Positions 8,138 through 17,686 of a stretch of 47,115 nucleotides of DNA are shown piece by piece. How positions within the stretch are numbered: the first letter of the stretch is position 1; every line of letters begins with the position of its first letter. The position numbers and the translations under genes are program-made. The stretch comes from CAZCCC01 sp964535715 (GTDB lineage Bacteria; Patescibacteriota; Patescibacteriia; Buchananbacterales; UBA6539), in the NCBI GenBank assembly GCA_964535715.1, contig CAZHUO010000009.1:1-47115 (forward strand), read 5' to 3'. Below the pieces are notes generated by a model that was not told the origin of the DNA, did not search any database, and saw nothing but the letters and a program-made list of their open reading frames with translations.

Positions 8138-8773
8138 TTAAGCTGTTTGTTGTTTGGCAATTATATCTTTGACTTTCATTAATGATATAATGGTTGCTCG
8201 TTCCTGTTCGTTTAATTTGGCGGTAATATATTTTATAGTTTCTTTCATATCCGGAATAAAAACATATTCCAAAGCATTAACCCGTCGGCGGGTTTTTTCA
8301 ATTTCAGCCGCAAGAAGCTTTGCTGAACTTTCAATTTCAGCAAGCCGAACCATTGTTTTTAGAGCATTTGAAAAAATTTCCAACGCCCGGTCAAGACTGG
8401 TCGAAGTGGTGGCTAAATCATAGCACAAAAAATCGCCTTCTTCACGGTATTTAAATATTGGCACCTCAACACCCATTACATTCTGAGTAGAGGCGTCTAA
8501 AAATATTTTTTTTGTAGTAACTGCCAAATTTTCCTCAATCACCGCTTCCCTGATTTTGGAAGAAAAGAAAATATATGAAAAAAATCCGGCACCAAGCTCT
8601 TTTTCAATTTGCTCCCGCAATTGTTTTGCTTCACGGATTACCGCCATAAAATTTTTCATCAATCCATCGCGCTTTTCTTTCAATAATTTATGACCGCGCA
8701 AAGCCGTCTTAAGCTTGGTTTTAAGCTTAAGCAACTCTTGCCTTGTTGGATTTACATTTAGTTTATTAGCCAT
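8138..8773 (-). CDS. ntpD: V/A-type ATPase subunit D (central stalk)
   Basis: Subunit D is the coiled-coil rotor shaft inside the A3B3 head. The 211-aa protein begins NVNPTRQELLKLKTKLKTA, the family's opening, and has two long helical regions (about 1-75 and 125-200) around a short beta-rich middle. RRRVNALEYVFIPDMKETI near residue 163 is the conserved C-terminal signature (RRVNALE). Length is normal. It is the last gene of the operon and is separated from subunit B by 236 bp of palindromic AT-rich DNA, unlike the tight spacing of the others, so its expression relative to the head subunits may differ. Confidence 0.93.
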   Translation of the reverse strand: MANKLNVNPTRQELLKLKTKLKTALRGHKLLKEKRDGLMKNFMAVIREAKQLREQIEKELGAGFFSYIFFSSKIREAVIEENLAVTTKKIFLDASTQNVMGVEVPIFKYREEGDFLCYDLATTSTSLDRALEIFSNALKTMVRLAEIESSAKLLAAEIEKTRRRVNALEYVFIPDMKETIKYITAKLNEQERATIISLMKVKDIIAKQQTA

Positions 8774-8799
8774 TGTTTTAGCGAGACAAATAAGATAAT

Positions 8800-8985
8800 T
8801 TATTAATTTCTAAATTCTAATATCTAACCTCTGAATTCAAATTACAAATTCAAAATCTCAAGATCCAAACAAATATCAAATATCAATTTCCAAACGGCTA
8901 AACTTAGTGTTTGAAATTTGAGTTTTGTGTTTTGTCATTTGTTTGGGATTTGTAATTTGTAATTTGGTACTTATATTCCATGACT
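8800..8985. repeat. Long imperfect palindrome inside the V-ATPase operon
   Basis: AAATTACAAATTCAAAATCT (near 8836-8860) and the matching ATTTGTAATTTGTAATTTGG (near 8948) form an imperfect long hairpin with an inner arm pair around TTTCCAAAC / GTTTGAAATTT. It fills the gap between subunits B and D. Part of it recurs upstream of topA. It looks like a small palindromic mobile repeat rather than a terminator. Confidence 0.55.
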
Positions 8986-9009
8986 TGTTTACTATCTAGA
9001 TGTTAGGAT

Positions 9010-10395
9010 TTATGTTTTAGGCAGGTATTTTTCAACATATTCTTCTTTAACGCGCTTTAATTCGGACTTAGGCAAAATAGACATCAGCTTCCAGGATAAA
9101 TCCAAAGTTTCCTTAATGGTTCTGTCTTCATCTAATTTTTGGCGAACATACTTATCTTCAAACTCATCGGCAAATTTGGCAAATTTCTTATCAGCATCAG
9201 ATAATGCGCTTTCGCCTAAAATTACTGCCAATTCTTTGGCTTCTTTACCTCTGGCATAAGCGGCAAAAACCTGATTTAAAACGCCTGAATGGTCTTCACG
9301 AGTTTTCCCGGCGCCAATTCCCTTATCTTTAAGCCGGGACAAAGAAGGCAAAACGTCAACCGGAGGATAAATGCCTTTTCGGTGCAATTCGCGCGAAAGC
9401 ATAATTTGCCCTTCAGTGATATAGCCGGTTAAATCAGGAATCGGATGAGTTTTATCGTCTTCAGGCATCGTTAATACTGGAATTTGAGTAATTGATCCTG
9501 ATTTTCCTTTTATTCTGCCGGCTCGTTCATAAATGGTTGAAAGATCGGTATACAAATATCCGGGATAGCCTCGGCGGCCTGGAATTTCTTTTCGAGCGGC
9601 GGAAATTTCCCTTAAAGCTTCGCAGTAGTTTGTTAGATCAGTTAAAATCACCAATACATGCATGCCAAGTTCAAAGGCCAGATATTCGGCAGTGGTCAAT
9701 GCGATGCGAGGCAGGGTAATTCTTTCAACAACCGGATCGTTAGCCAAATTAATATAAAGCACTGCTTTGGAAATCGCGCCGGTTTCTTTAAACTGATTTA
9801 TAAAAAATTCTGATTCTTCAAAAGTAATTCCCATGGCGGCAAACACAACGGCAAAATTGCCTTCAGTTGTCCCGTCGGGCTTGGCGACCTTCGCTTGTCT
9901 TGCAATTTGGGCGGCAAATTCAGAATGAGGCAGGCCTGAAGCGGAAAATATCGGAAGCTTTTGGCCTCTAACTAAGGTATTTAAGCCGTCAATTGTTGAA
10001 ATGCCAGTCTGGATAAAGTCATTGGGATAATCGCGGGAATACGGATTTAGAGGTGCGCCGTTTATATCAAGTTTTTTTTCAGCGATAATCGGCGGCAAGC
10101 CGTCTTTTGGTTTTCCGGCGCCGTCAAATATCCGGCCAAGCATATCTTTGGAAACTCCGATTTCCATGGTTTTACCAAGAAACGTCGCCTTGGCGCCATC
10201 AATTTCCAAGCCGCGGGATTCTTCAAACATTTGGACAACCGCCTTATTTTGAGAAACTTCCAAAACCCGGCCGCGTCTTTTTGAACCGTCAGACAATTCA
10301 ACTTCAACCATTTCTTCATATTTTACATCCCTAATCCCCTCAACAACCATAAGCGGTCCGGAAATTTCTTTAATTGTTTTGTATTGCTTCAACAT
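9010..10395 (-). CDS. ntpB: V/A-type ATPase subunit B (non-catalytic)
   Basis: Regulatory nucleotide-binding subunit of the peripheral head. The 461-aa sequence has the B-subunit hallmark of a degenerate P-loop, FSASGLPHSE at about residue 151, instead of a Walker A motif. Other signatures are SRDYPNDFIQTGIS, GRRGYPGYLYTDLSTIYERAG and ITQIPVLTMPEDDKTHPIPDL. Length and features match the family exactly. It starts at ATG 10395, 15 bp after the stop of subunit A, consistent with one mRNA. Confidence 0.97.
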   Translation of the reverse strand: MLKQYKTIKEISGPLMVVEGIRDVKYEEMVEVELSDGSKRRGRVLEVSQNKAVVQMFEESRGLEIDGAKATFLGKTMEIGVSKDMLGRIFDGAGKPKDGLPPIIAEKKLDINGAPLNPYSRDYPNDFIQTGISTIDGLNTLVRGQKLPIFSASGLPHSEFAAQIARQAKVAKPDGTTEGNFAVVFAAMGITFEESEFFINQFKETGAISKAVLYINLANDPVVERITLPRIALTTAEYLAFELGMHVLVILTDLTNYCEALREISAARKEIPGRRGYPGYLYTDLSTIYERAGRIKGKSGSITQIPVLTMPEDDKTHPIPDLTGYITEGQIMLSRELHRKGIYPPVDVLPSLSRLKDKGIGAGKTREDHSGVLNQVFAAYARGKEAKELAVILGESALSDADKKFAKFADEFEDKYVRQKLDEDRTIKETLDLSWKLMSILPKSELKRVKEEYVEKYLPKT

Positions 10396-10410
10396 ATGAA
10401 TATTATATAA

Positions 10411-12147
10411 TTATTTGTTAATTTCCTTTTTTATCTCTTCTGGCAGCTTTTTTAATTCATCAATATCTTCTTCCTTAGTCATATGCGATTTAGCAATTTT
10501 TTCTTTGACTTTTAAATTAACCAAATTCTTCAAAGCTTTTCCGCTTTCCAAGCCGGACAAAGCCTCAATATGAAAAGACAAAATCGCTTTTAGAATCCAG
10601 TACATTTTTTTTGGGGAAGTATAAGTGTCAATATCATCAAAAGCATTTTGGTGTAAAAAATCCTCTCTTAAAGACTTGGCAGTGTCTAAAACCAGCTGTT
10701 CTTTTTGAGATAAAGATTCAACGCCTACCAAACGGACGATTTCATCAAGCTTGGCTTCCTGCTGCAGCAGATTCATTGCTTCTTTTCTCATTTCTGGCCA
10801 GTCCTGGCCAAAATTATTTCTGGTATATTCATTAATATCGTCAGAGTATAATGAATAGCTAGAAAGCCAGTTAATTGCCGGGAAATGCCTGCGGTAAGCA
10901 AGTTGGGCGTCTAAACCCCAAAACACTTTAACAACGCGCAAAGTATTTTGAGTGACCGGTTCGGAAAGATCTCCACCTGGAGGCGAAACAGCTCCAATTA
11001 CTGTCAGCGAACCCGTTCTTTCATCTGATCCGATACATTTAACATATCCTGCCCGTTCGTAAAAACTCGCAGTCCTAGAACCCAAATAAGCCGGATAACC
11101 TTCTTCACCGGGCATCTCTTCCAAGCGGCCGGACATTTCACGCAATGCTTCAGCCCAGCGTGAAGTTGAATCTGCCATCAAGGCGACTTTATATCCCATA
11201 TCCCTGAAATACTCGGCAATGGTAATGCCGGTATAAACCGAAGCTTCTCGCGCGGCAACAGGCATATTTGAAGTATTAGCAATTAATACTGTTCTTTCCA
11301 TTAAAGGCCTGCCCGATTTCGGATCGATTAATTCCGGGAATTCCTGCAATACGTCAGTCATTTCGTTGCCGCGCTCTCCGCAGCCAATAAATAAAATTAT
11401 GTCAGCATCAGCCCATTTAGCCAATTGATGCTGAACAACGGTTTTTCCCGAGCCAAATGGTCCCGGAACACAAGCAGTACCTCCTTTTACAACCGGAAAA
11501 AATGCATCAATTACCCGCTGGCCAGTCACTAGCGGTTCGGTCGGCAAAAGCTTTTCTTTAATTGGCCTGGGCTGTCGAATCGGCCAAACTTGTTTCATCG
11601 AAATATCCTTGCCGCTAACTTTGGCAATCGGTTCTTCAATTGTATATTCACCGCTTTTTATATCTTCGATTTTTCCAAAAATTCCCGACGGAACCATTAT
11701 TTTATGAGTAATCAAATCGGTTTCCGAAACTTCGCCTAAGATATCCCCTTCAGAAACATCTTGGCCGGGTTTTACCTTGGGAATGAATTTCCATTTCTTT
11801 TCGCGGCTTAATGCCGGCACTTCAATTCCTCTGGTAATATAATCACCTGAAACTTCACGGATCAAATTAAGCGGCCGCTGAATACCGTCATAAATTGACT
11901 TTAAAAGCCCGGGTCCAAGCTCTACCGACAAAGGCTTGCCGGTCTGGTAAACCGGTTCACCCGGACCAAGCCCTGAAGTTTCTTCGTAGACTTGAATACT
12001 GGCGGTATCACCTTTAAGCTCAATTATTTCGCCAATTAATTTTTTTTCAGAAACTTTAACCACTTCATACATCTGGGCATTTTTCATGCCTGACGCAACA
12101 ACCAACGGTCCCGAAACTTTAATGATTTTTCCAATTTTCTCAGTCAT
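10411..12147 (-). CDS. ntpA: V/A-type ATPase subunit A (catalytic)
   Basis: Catalytic subunit of the V/A-ATPase head. The 578-aa protein has the A-type N-terminal barrel, the characteristic non-homologous insert (about 110-200) and Walker A GPFGSGKT at residues 229-236. FIGCGERGNEMTDVL, MADSTSRWAEALREMSGRLEEMPGEEGYP and the GYVKCIGSDERTGS region are also present. Length is normal. The A-to-B gap is 15 bp. No inteins are present, although vacuolar A subunits often carry them. Confidence 0.97.
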   Translation of the reverse strand: MTEKIGKIIKVSGPLVVASGMKNAQMYEVVKVSEKKLIGEIIELKGDTASIQVYEETSGLGPGEPVYQTGKPLSVELGPGLLKSIYDGIQRPLNLIREVSGDYITRGIEVPALSREKKWKFIPKVKPGQDVSEGDILGEVSETDLITHKIMVPSGIFGKIEDIKSGEYTIEEPIAKVSGKDISMKQVWPIRQPRPIKEKLLPTEPLVTGQRVIDAFFPVVKGGTACVPGPFGSGKTVVQHQLAKWADADIILFIGCGERGNEMTDVLQEFPELIDPKSGRPLMERTVLIANTSNMPVAAREASVYTGITIAEYFRDMGYKVALMADSTSRWAEALREMSGRLEEMPGEEGYPAYLGSRTASFYERAGYVKCIGSDERTGSLTVIGAVSPPGGDLSEPVTQNTLRVVKVFWGLDAQLAYRRHFPAINWLSSYSLYSDDINEYTRNNFGQDWPEMRKEAMNLLQQEAKLDEIVRLVGVESLSQKEQLVLDTAKSLREDFLHQNAFDDIDTYTSPKKMYWILKAILSFHIEALSGLESGKALKNLVNLKVKEKIAKSHMTKEEDIDELKKLPEEIKKEINK

Positions 12148-12229
12148 ATAAAAATATAAATAATTAATATTAAAACATTTAAATATTAAATATTGATTGA
12201 TAATTTATTTTTTGATATTTAATATTTTT

Positions 12230-12559
12230 CTAATTATTACTTAAAATATCTGATCCGACAGCTTGTTCAACAATTTTTCTTAAATTCGCCAAGCCGGCGC
12301 CTGTTGAACCTGCTTGCGAAGGAACGGCAACCACTGAAGGCAGGGCTTGTGGCGGCAATTCTTTTAAAAAATCTTTTATTTGATCCAGCCAATCTTCTGT
12401 TATAAAAATTATTCCGTAATCAGCGGAGTTATATATTTTTAAAAATTCTTGTTCACATTCTTTTTTCGTCTTTACTCCAACAACATCAAGACCGACGGCT
12501 TTGAATCCGCCGACCGCGTCATTATTTCCAATTATTGCGATTTTATAAGACATGATCAA
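12230..12559 (-). CDS. ntpG: V/A-type ATPase subunit F
   Basis: Small central-stalk subunit that sits on subunit D. The 109-aa protein shows the family pattern: MSYKIAIIGNNDAVGGFKAVG at the start, a central DYGIIFITEDW strand, and LPSVVAVPSQAGSTGAG before the C-terminal helix. The track begins two residues earlier (MIMSYK); ATG 12553 may be the true start, since family members usually begin MSYKIAVIG. It lies between subunits C (2 bp away) and A. Confidence 0.92.
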   Translation of the reverse strand: MIMSYKIAIIGNNDAVGGFKAVGLDVVGVKTKKECEQEFLKIYNSADYGIIFITEDWLDQIKDFLKELPPQALPSVVAVPSQAGSTGAGLANLRKIVEQAVGSDILSNN

Positions 12560-12561
12560 AA

Positions 12562-13599
12562 TTAATATTTTTCCCTCAATGTTTTTCTGATTTCTTCTTT
12601 GGGTAAATTATTTAATTTTCCGGTTAAAATAATCCTAATGTTTTGAATGGCATTTTGCTTAGCCAAAAAATAGGCAAAAATAACTTCCGGACCGTATGAA
12701 AACCTTTTTGCCTGCATAATATAGCGGGTTTTATAATCTTCAACTTCTTTTTCCAGCATGAATAAATTATTGTCTTCACAAAAAATTTCAAATGCTTCAG
12801 TCAACTTTACATCAAAATTAGCATTGACATATGATTTTAGAATGCGAATTTCTTCCGAATAAAGCTGAACCATTTTTTTAATATCGGCATGTCCCCCACG
12901 AACTAATTTTTCATTCAATTTTTCTTTGCTTAATTTAAGCCTTTTGCTGCGGATCCAAATTAACAGATTAATACTGTCAATTTCCATTTTTACGTAATTT
13001 ATAATAAATCGGCTTTTAATTTTTTTTGCCAAATTCTGTTTTAAATCAAAATATTCCTGAGTTAAAATCGCATCAAGCTCATCGGGTCGTATTTTTTCAG
13101 TAATTTTTTTGGAGATACGAAATATTATATCTTTTATTTCATGATCTAGAACTTGACCATTTTGTTTACCAATATAAGATTTCGAGATTCTCGGTGAATG
13201 ACTATGATTTTCATTAATAAAGTCCTTGATTTTCTCTGGCGGGTAAACAACACTATCTTTAACAAATTTATCAACGTTAACATTAAAAATCTTTGCTTTA
13301 AAAAAAAGCTTTACGTTTACAAAATCGCGATCAAGTAAAATTATCTCAAACAATGATTGCTTTGGAGTAATTCTATGTAAAAGGCTAAAAAATTGCTGAA
13401 AATCTTTGCTTAACGCTTCTCTATATTGAGTCGGTTCAACCCCCAACAAATTATCGGCATAATCAGTATCATTTAAAACCTTAAAGGCACTGTTCAAATT
13501 TGGCGCATCAATCATGCGTTCAATATCATTTTTATCCAAAATATGACTCTCTAAAGCCCTGATTTTTGCACTGGCATAAATGTAATTAGTGCCTTTCAT
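12562..13599 (-). CDS. ntpC: V/A-type ATPase subunit C
   Basis: Subunit C connects the central stalk to the K ring. The 345-aa protein begins KGTNYIYASAKIRALESHILDKNDIERMID, closely resembling bacterial/archaeal C (subunit d-like) proteins, and is almost all helical. It ends with FSYGPEVIFAYFLAKQNAIQNIRIILTGK, the conserved C-terminal signature. Spacing to E (2 bp) and F (2 bp) is tight. Confidence 0.92.
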   Translation of the reverse strand: MKGTNYIYASAKIRALESHILDKNDIERMIDAPNLNSAFKVLNDTDYADNLLGVEPTQYREALSKDFQQFFSLLHRITPKQSLFEIILLDRDFVNVKLFFKAKIFNVNVDKFVKDSVVYPPEKIKDFINENHSHSPRISKSYIGKQNGQVLDHEIKDIIFRISKKITEKIRPDELDAILTQEYFDLKQNLAKKIKSRFIINYVKMEIDSINLLIWIRSKRLKLSKEKLNEKLVRGGHADIKKMVQLYSEEIRILKSYVNANFDVKLTEAFEIFCEDNNLFMLEKEVEDYKTRYIMQAKRFSYGPEVIFAYFLAKQNAIQNIRIILTGKLNNLPKEEIRKTLREKY

Positions 13600-13601
13600 A
13601 A

Positions 13602-14180
13602 TTATTTTTCGTAAGCTTGCATAAAAAGCAAGCCGGCCACTTCCAAAATGGTCTGCTCTTTTGAATTATTTATTAATGCCGAAAAGGTATTATTTATTTC
13701 CATCTGACTAGAATTAAATACAAATCCACCTACGCCGGATACTGATTTTTTTCCAATTCCATATTTTTTATCGCTATTTTTCAAAGCTTTTTTCAGCAAA
13801 TTTTCTTTTTCCTTTACTGAAAACAGATCCCCTTCAATTTCCGGCAGATTATTAATTAATTTTTCCATTAATTTCACATATTCATCGTCTTTAAAATCAG
13901 CCATTTTTTTCAAAGCGTTTTTGTATGCCCTTTCGATAATTTCTTGTTTCCGACCAAGGATTTCGGCTTGTCCTTTTGACTGAAGTTTAAATTGGGTCTG
14001 CTGAATTTTCTGGCCGGCTTTTCTTTTTGCGGAAGCAATAATCTCAAGTTTTTTTTCATCAATTTTTTTCTTCCAGTCATTATTAATTTCAGCCGCCTTA
14101 ATTTCACCTTCGGCTTCAATCTTTTTTGCTTCAGCTTCGGCTTCGAAAATTATTGTTTTTTTTATATCCTCTAGCGCCAT
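13602..14180 (-). CDS. ntpE: V/A-type ATPase subunit E (peripheral stalk)
   Basis: Peripheral-stalk subunit. The 192-aa protein has a long Ala/Glu/Lys-rich helix at residues 1-95 (IFEAEAEAKKIEAEGEIKAAEI, then KRKAGQKIQQTQFKLQSKGQ), which would form a right-handed coiled coil with subunit H. A compact C-terminal domain (about 105-190) binds the head and contains GVGGFVFNSSQMEINNTF. Length is typical. Sits between K and C. Confidence 0.92.
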   Translation of the reverse strand: MALEDIKKTIIFEAEAEAKKIEAEGEIKAAEINNDWKKKIDEKKLEIIASAKRKAGQKIQQTQFKLQSKGQAEILGRKQEIIERAYKNALKKMADFKDDEYVKLMEKLINNLPEIEGDLFSVKEKENLLKKALKNSDKKYGIGKKSVSGVGGFVFNSSQMEINNTFSALINNSKEQTILEVAGLLFMQAYEK

Positions 14181-14237
14181 AATTTAACAGTTAACATTTA
14201 ACGACCCGCCTAAAGATAGGCAGATTAACATTTAGAA

Positions 14238-14714
14238 TTAGCCAACTTTTATGCCGTTTAATAACAAAATTGTGGTTAAAAGTCCTAAAACGGCATAAGT
14301 TTCCACCATAGCGGCAAGAATAATCGCTTTTCCGGAAGCTTTAGGCTGTTTGGCAGTTACGCCCATTCCTGCGGCGGAAACTTTTCCCTGAAACCAACCG
14401 GAACTTAAGCCGGCAATAGCTATGGGCAAACAGGCAAAAAGAATCTGCAGACCGATTTCCATGCTAATTTCAGGAATTTCTCCGCCCAAAAGGCCGACTT
14501 TTTGCAAAGCCATAATCGCGGCTAAAAAGCCATAAATTCCCTGAGTGCCCGGCAAGGCTTCAAGCAACAAAGCTTTACCAAATTTTTCCGGCTCTTCGGA
14601 AATTACTCCGGCCGCAGCCTGCCCGGCAATTCCAACGCCAATAGATGATCCTAGTCCGGCTAATCCGGCAGCTAAAGCCGCTCCAAAAATTGCTAATGCA
14701 ATTCCAATTTCCAT
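14238..14714 (-). CDS. ntpK: V/A-type ATPase subunit K (rotor ring), Na+-type site
   Basis: Membrane rotor subunit with four helices in two hairpins, 158 aa. The ion site can be read directly: ALPGTQGIYG gives Leu54, Thr57 and Gln58; GWFQGKVSAAG gives Gln109; AAMVETYAVLG gives Glu138. These correspond to Leu61, Thr64, Gln65, Gln110 and Glu139, the five Na+-binding residues of Enterococcus hirae NtpK. The prediction is a Na+-translocating rotor with one carboxylate per four helices. The first hairpin has Glu52 near the site but not in the ligand position. This differs from the F-type c subunit at 23844-24059. Confidence 0.95.
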   Translation of the reverse strand: MEIGIALAIFGAALAAGLAGLGSSIGVGIAGQAAAGVISEEPEKFGKALLLEALPGTQGIYGFLAAIMALQKVGLLGGEIPEISMEIGLQILFACLPIAIAGLSSGWFQGKVSAAGMGVTAKQPKASGKAIILAAMVETYAVLGLLTTILLLNGIKVG

Positions 14715-14759
14715 AAATTTATTTTTCCTTTCTAGTCTTAATGACTATATTTATTATTT

Positions 14760-16724
14760 TTATTTATTATTAACTATTCTAACGTATTTACTTTCTTTTT
14801 TAAATGGAACAAAATCCATGCCTCCGCCTTCCATAAATTTTGGAAAAAACTCAACAAATTGCAGGCGGCTTGAATGAATAAACGCGCCTAACGCATTAAT
14901 TCCGATATTAAATATATGGCCACCTATTATTATAAAAAAAGCAATTACCCATCCTAAATAAGGAACCATGTCAATAGTCAGCTTGGCAATCAAATTAATC
15001 ACCATAGCAATAATGCCGGTGGCAAGGCCTAATGCCAAAAGGCGGGAATAAGATAAAACGTCTGATAAATAACCGACAACTCCGTAAAGGCTTATAACTC
15101 CACTGGTTAATTTTAGAATCGGATTTTTTTGACTTCTGCCCTGAGTGGCTACCAAACCAATTACTCCAACCCAAACCAAATATTTGCTATATGAAAAGTC
15201 AATCAACCCAAGCTTAGAAGCCCCGCCAATTAATATGGCAAGTATGAAATAAAGCCACATACAATCATCCAATATTGCTGAAATAAAATTTTTATGCTTA
15301 ATTTTCCACCAGAAACTCACAAGAATTCCGACAATAACCTGAATAATTCCCAAAATTAAAGCGAATATCAGCATCTTTATAGGCTCTTTAACCGGATCAA
15401 TAAGCCGGATATTAACTAATAAATTTCTTAGCCAATCAATTTTAATATCATCAATAATAATTCCAAACCAGCCGCCAACAAGCGCTCCGGCAAAAAAAGT
15501 CGCTATTCCCCCAATCATAATAACCTTAAACATTTTTGCCGCCTCCTTGCTTGGTTTGAGTATTTTCATTGCTAGCCAAGAGAATAAGGCCAAAACTATG
15601 CCGTAGCCGGCGTCAGTCATACAAAGCCCAAAAAATAAAACAAAAAACGGGGTAAGCCATGGAGTTGGATCGGGCTCATGATATTGAGGTGATCCGTAAA
15701 CTCCGGTCACAAATTCAAACGGACTGGCCCAAGTATTTTTAAAAATTACCGGAATATTTTCTTCACCCTCAGACGAAAGTTCATCAATTGTAAAATCAGC
15801 AGTTATCTTATTTAATTCTTTTTCCAAAATTTTTATTGATTCTTTATCGATCCAGCCGATTAAAGAAAAAGCCTTGCTGGTATTGCCGGTTTTTTGTTTT
15901 TGAATTAGCTTTTCTTTCTGCCAAGAAAGAAAATCAAAAGTAACTTTTAATTCATATTGGCTGTTTGCCAGCCTTTGAGCTTCTCTGATTAATTTTTCAA
16001 TCCGAATTTCCGATTCGCTGATTTTTTTATTTATCTGTTTTATTCTTTCAAAAACCGAAACTTCCAAATCCGGAATTTCAATGGATTTAATATTAATTTC
16101 ATTTAAAATTTCGTTTATATTAGCCTCCTGGCTCTTCTTAAAAAATAAAACAGCAAATATTTCTTTATTGCTTTCTTTTACTGTTTCAATATCGCTTAAA
16201 GGCAAATTTTTTTGAAGATCAAAAAGCAATTGATCGCGGACTTCTTTGTTTATTATTAAAAATTTGTAGTCAAATCCACTTTCCAGCTTTTGGCGGTTTG
16301 GAACAAAATTTAAATTTTGCCAAGGCTCAATCTGAACAAGTTCCAAAGCCGATTTATCTATTATATTTCTGGCTTCGTTTATATTGCTTTCTATTTCCTG
16401 AATTTCTTTGGTTTTTCCTGTATAATCAAATTCATTGACTATTTTTTCAATTTTTCCTAAAGGCAAATTTATCTTGGAATCAATTTTTTCCTTAAGGCTT
16501 TTTTTCTCAGTTTCATAGCCTGCTAAAAATTCCAAGCAAAATCTGACACCGGCAATTTTATATTCCAAATCAGACAATGCCTCATTTATATTATTTTTTA
16601 TCAGATCTTTTTCCTGACAGTCTTCAATTTGGCTAAAGCCAAGATTCTGTAAAACCTCCAAAATTTTATCTTGATTTTTTTGGTGTCCGATTATATTTAT
16701 TTTTGCAGTCGTTGCAAGCGCCAT
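14760..16724 (-). CDS. ntpI: V/A-type ATPase subunit I (stator, a-like)
   Basis: Large membrane stator subunit that forms the ion half-channels with K. The 654-aa protein has a cytoplasmic N-terminal half (1-340) with coiled coils, then about seven to eight transmembrane segments from residue 345 on, introduced by HEPDPTPWLTPFFVLFFGLCMTDAGYG. SDVLSYSRLLALGLATGIIAMVIN carries the conserved Arg expected in the channel, and the end has LGAFIHSSRLQFVEFFPKFMEGGG. All are family signatures. Length is normal. It lies between H and K. Confidence 0.95.
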   Translation of the reverse strand: MALATTAKINIIGHQKNQDKILEVLQNLGFSQIEDCQEKDLIKNNINEALSDLEYKIAGVRFCLEFLAGYETEKKSLKEKIDSKINLPLGKIEKIVNEFDYTGKTKEIQEIESNINEARNIIDKSALELVQIEPWQNLNFVPNRQKLESGFDYKFLIINKEVRDQLLFDLQKNLPLSDIETVKESNKEIFAVLFFKKSQEANINEILNEINIKSIEIPDLEVSVFERIKQINKKISESEIRIEKLIREAQRLANSQYELKVTFDFLSWQKEKLIQKQKTGNTSKAFSLIGWIDKESIKILEKELNKITADFTIDELSSEGEENIPVIFKNTWASPFEFVTGVYGSPQYHEPDPTPWLTPFFVLFFGLCMTDAGYGIVLALFSWLAMKILKPSKEAAKMFKVIMIGGIATFFAGALVGGWFGIIIDDIKIDWLRNLLVNIRLIDPVKEPIKMLIFALILGIIQVIVGILVSFWWKIKHKNFISAILDDCMWLYFILAILIGGASKLGLIDFSYSKYLVWVGVIGLVATQGRSQKNPILKLTSGVISLYGVVGYLSDVLSYSRLLALGLATGIIAMVINLIAKLTIDMVPYLGWVIAFFIIIGGHIFNIGINALGAFIHSSRLQFVEFFPKFMEGGGMDFVPFKKESKYVRIVNNK

Positions 16725-16750
16725 ATTTATGTTATTTTGAATTTTTTAAT

Positions 16751-17065
16751 TTAAAAATTTAGAATTTTTTTTACAATTAAATCAGAAGCTTTTTCAACGG
16801 TTTTATTATCAATTTTATTCAACTTATCCAATTCTTTGGCTAAATCATGATCATTTTGAGTCTTTATCTTTTGGATTTCCTTTTTGGCATTTTCAATAAT
16901 CTCATCTATCTGAGAACTGGCCTGGCTTTCAGCATTATTTAAGCTATTTTGGCCTTGCTGATTCATCTGCAAAACCATATTTTCAACTTTTTGTCTAGCT
17001 TTTTTAATAATTTCTTCCCCCTTGACTTCTGTTTGTTTAATTTCTTCAATTGTATTTTGTGTCAT
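16751..17065 (-). CDS. V/A-type ATPase subunit H/G (peripheral stalk)
   Basis: First gene of the operon. The 104-aa product is one long charged helix with hendecad-like spacing (EIKQTEVKGEEIIKKARQK, then AKKEIQKIKTQNDHDLAKELDK), as in bacterial subunit H and yeast G, the partner of E in the peripheral stalk. Sequence identity cannot be judged by eye, but length, composition and position directly ahead of subunit I are right. A strong promoter lies at 17165-17192, giving a leader of about 95 nt. Confidence 0.85.
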   Translation of the reverse strand: MTQNTIEEIKQTEVKGEEIIKKARQKVENMVLQMNQQGQNSLNNAESQASSQIDEIIENAKKEIQKIKTQNDHDLAKELDKLNKIDNKTVEKASDLIVKKILNF

Positions 17066-17164
17066 AAATTTAGGTAAAATAAAAAAATTTTAAGATTCTG
17101 GTATTAAATTAAGGCAAATTTCTCCAATTTAAGCTAAAATTTTTTCTGAAAAAGCCATAATTTT

Positions 17165-17192
17165 AGTATAAGTATTAAATTGAATATGTCAA
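17165..17192 (-). promoter_or_regulatory. Promoter of the V/A-ATPase operon
   Basis: Minus-strand TTGACA (17187-17192), 16-nt spacer, TATACT (17165-17170). Located between the CBS gene and subunit H. Confidence 0.75.
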
Positions 17193-17230
17193 GGGTGGCT
17201 ACTTAATTATTTACTTTATTATAATAAAAT

Positions 17231-17686
17231 TTATTTGCAAACATTTAGTTTATCTTTCAATAATTTTAAATAAATATCACGACGGCTTACTATTCCAACT
17301 AGTTTTCCGGAATTGTCAATAACCGGCAAGCGATGAATATTTTTAGCAAGCATTATCGCACCAGCCTTCATTACTTTTTCTTCAGGACCTATAAAAATAA
17401 TATTTTTTGACATAATTTCATTAACTTTCAAAAAAAATTTATCCACTATTTCTTCTTCCCTCTCTTCAAAGTCAGTAAAATATTCAGGTGATTGATAAAA
17501 TTCATCATAATTAGGATAAAATGCCCGATAGATATCTTTCTCCGAAACAATACCAATAATTTTTTTATCATCAATAACTACTAGTCCGCTGACATTATAT
17601 TTAATAAGCAAGCTTACCGCTTCCTTTAATGTTGAATTAGGGTCAATGGAATAAACTTGTTTTTTCATTATTTCTTGAACTTTCAT
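17231..17686 (-). CDS. Tandem CBS-domain protein
   Basis: Two CBS domains fill the protein: first MKVQEIMKKQVYSIDPNSTL through GIVSEKDIYRAF (about 1-60), second VNEIMSKNIIFIGPEEKV through GIVSRRDIYLKLL (about 86-145). CBS pairs (Bateman modules) bind adenine nucleotides and regulate channels, transporters or enzymes. Stand-alone pairs like this are common and their targets are usually unknown. I start at ATG 17686 because the 27 upstream in-frame residues are a poly-hydrophobic translation of intergenic DNA. The acidic linker (FTDFEEREEEIVDK) is unusual. Its place between two ATPase operons suggests, but does not show, energy sensing. Confidence 0.85.
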   Translation of the reverse strand: MKVQEIMKKQVYSIDPNSTLKEAVSLLIKYNVSGLVVIDDKKIIGIVSEKDIYRAFYPNYDEFYQSPEYFTDFEEREEEIVDKFFLKVNEIMSKNIIFIGPEEKVMKAGAIMLAKNIHRLPVIDNSGKLVGIVSRRDIYLKLLKDKLNVCK

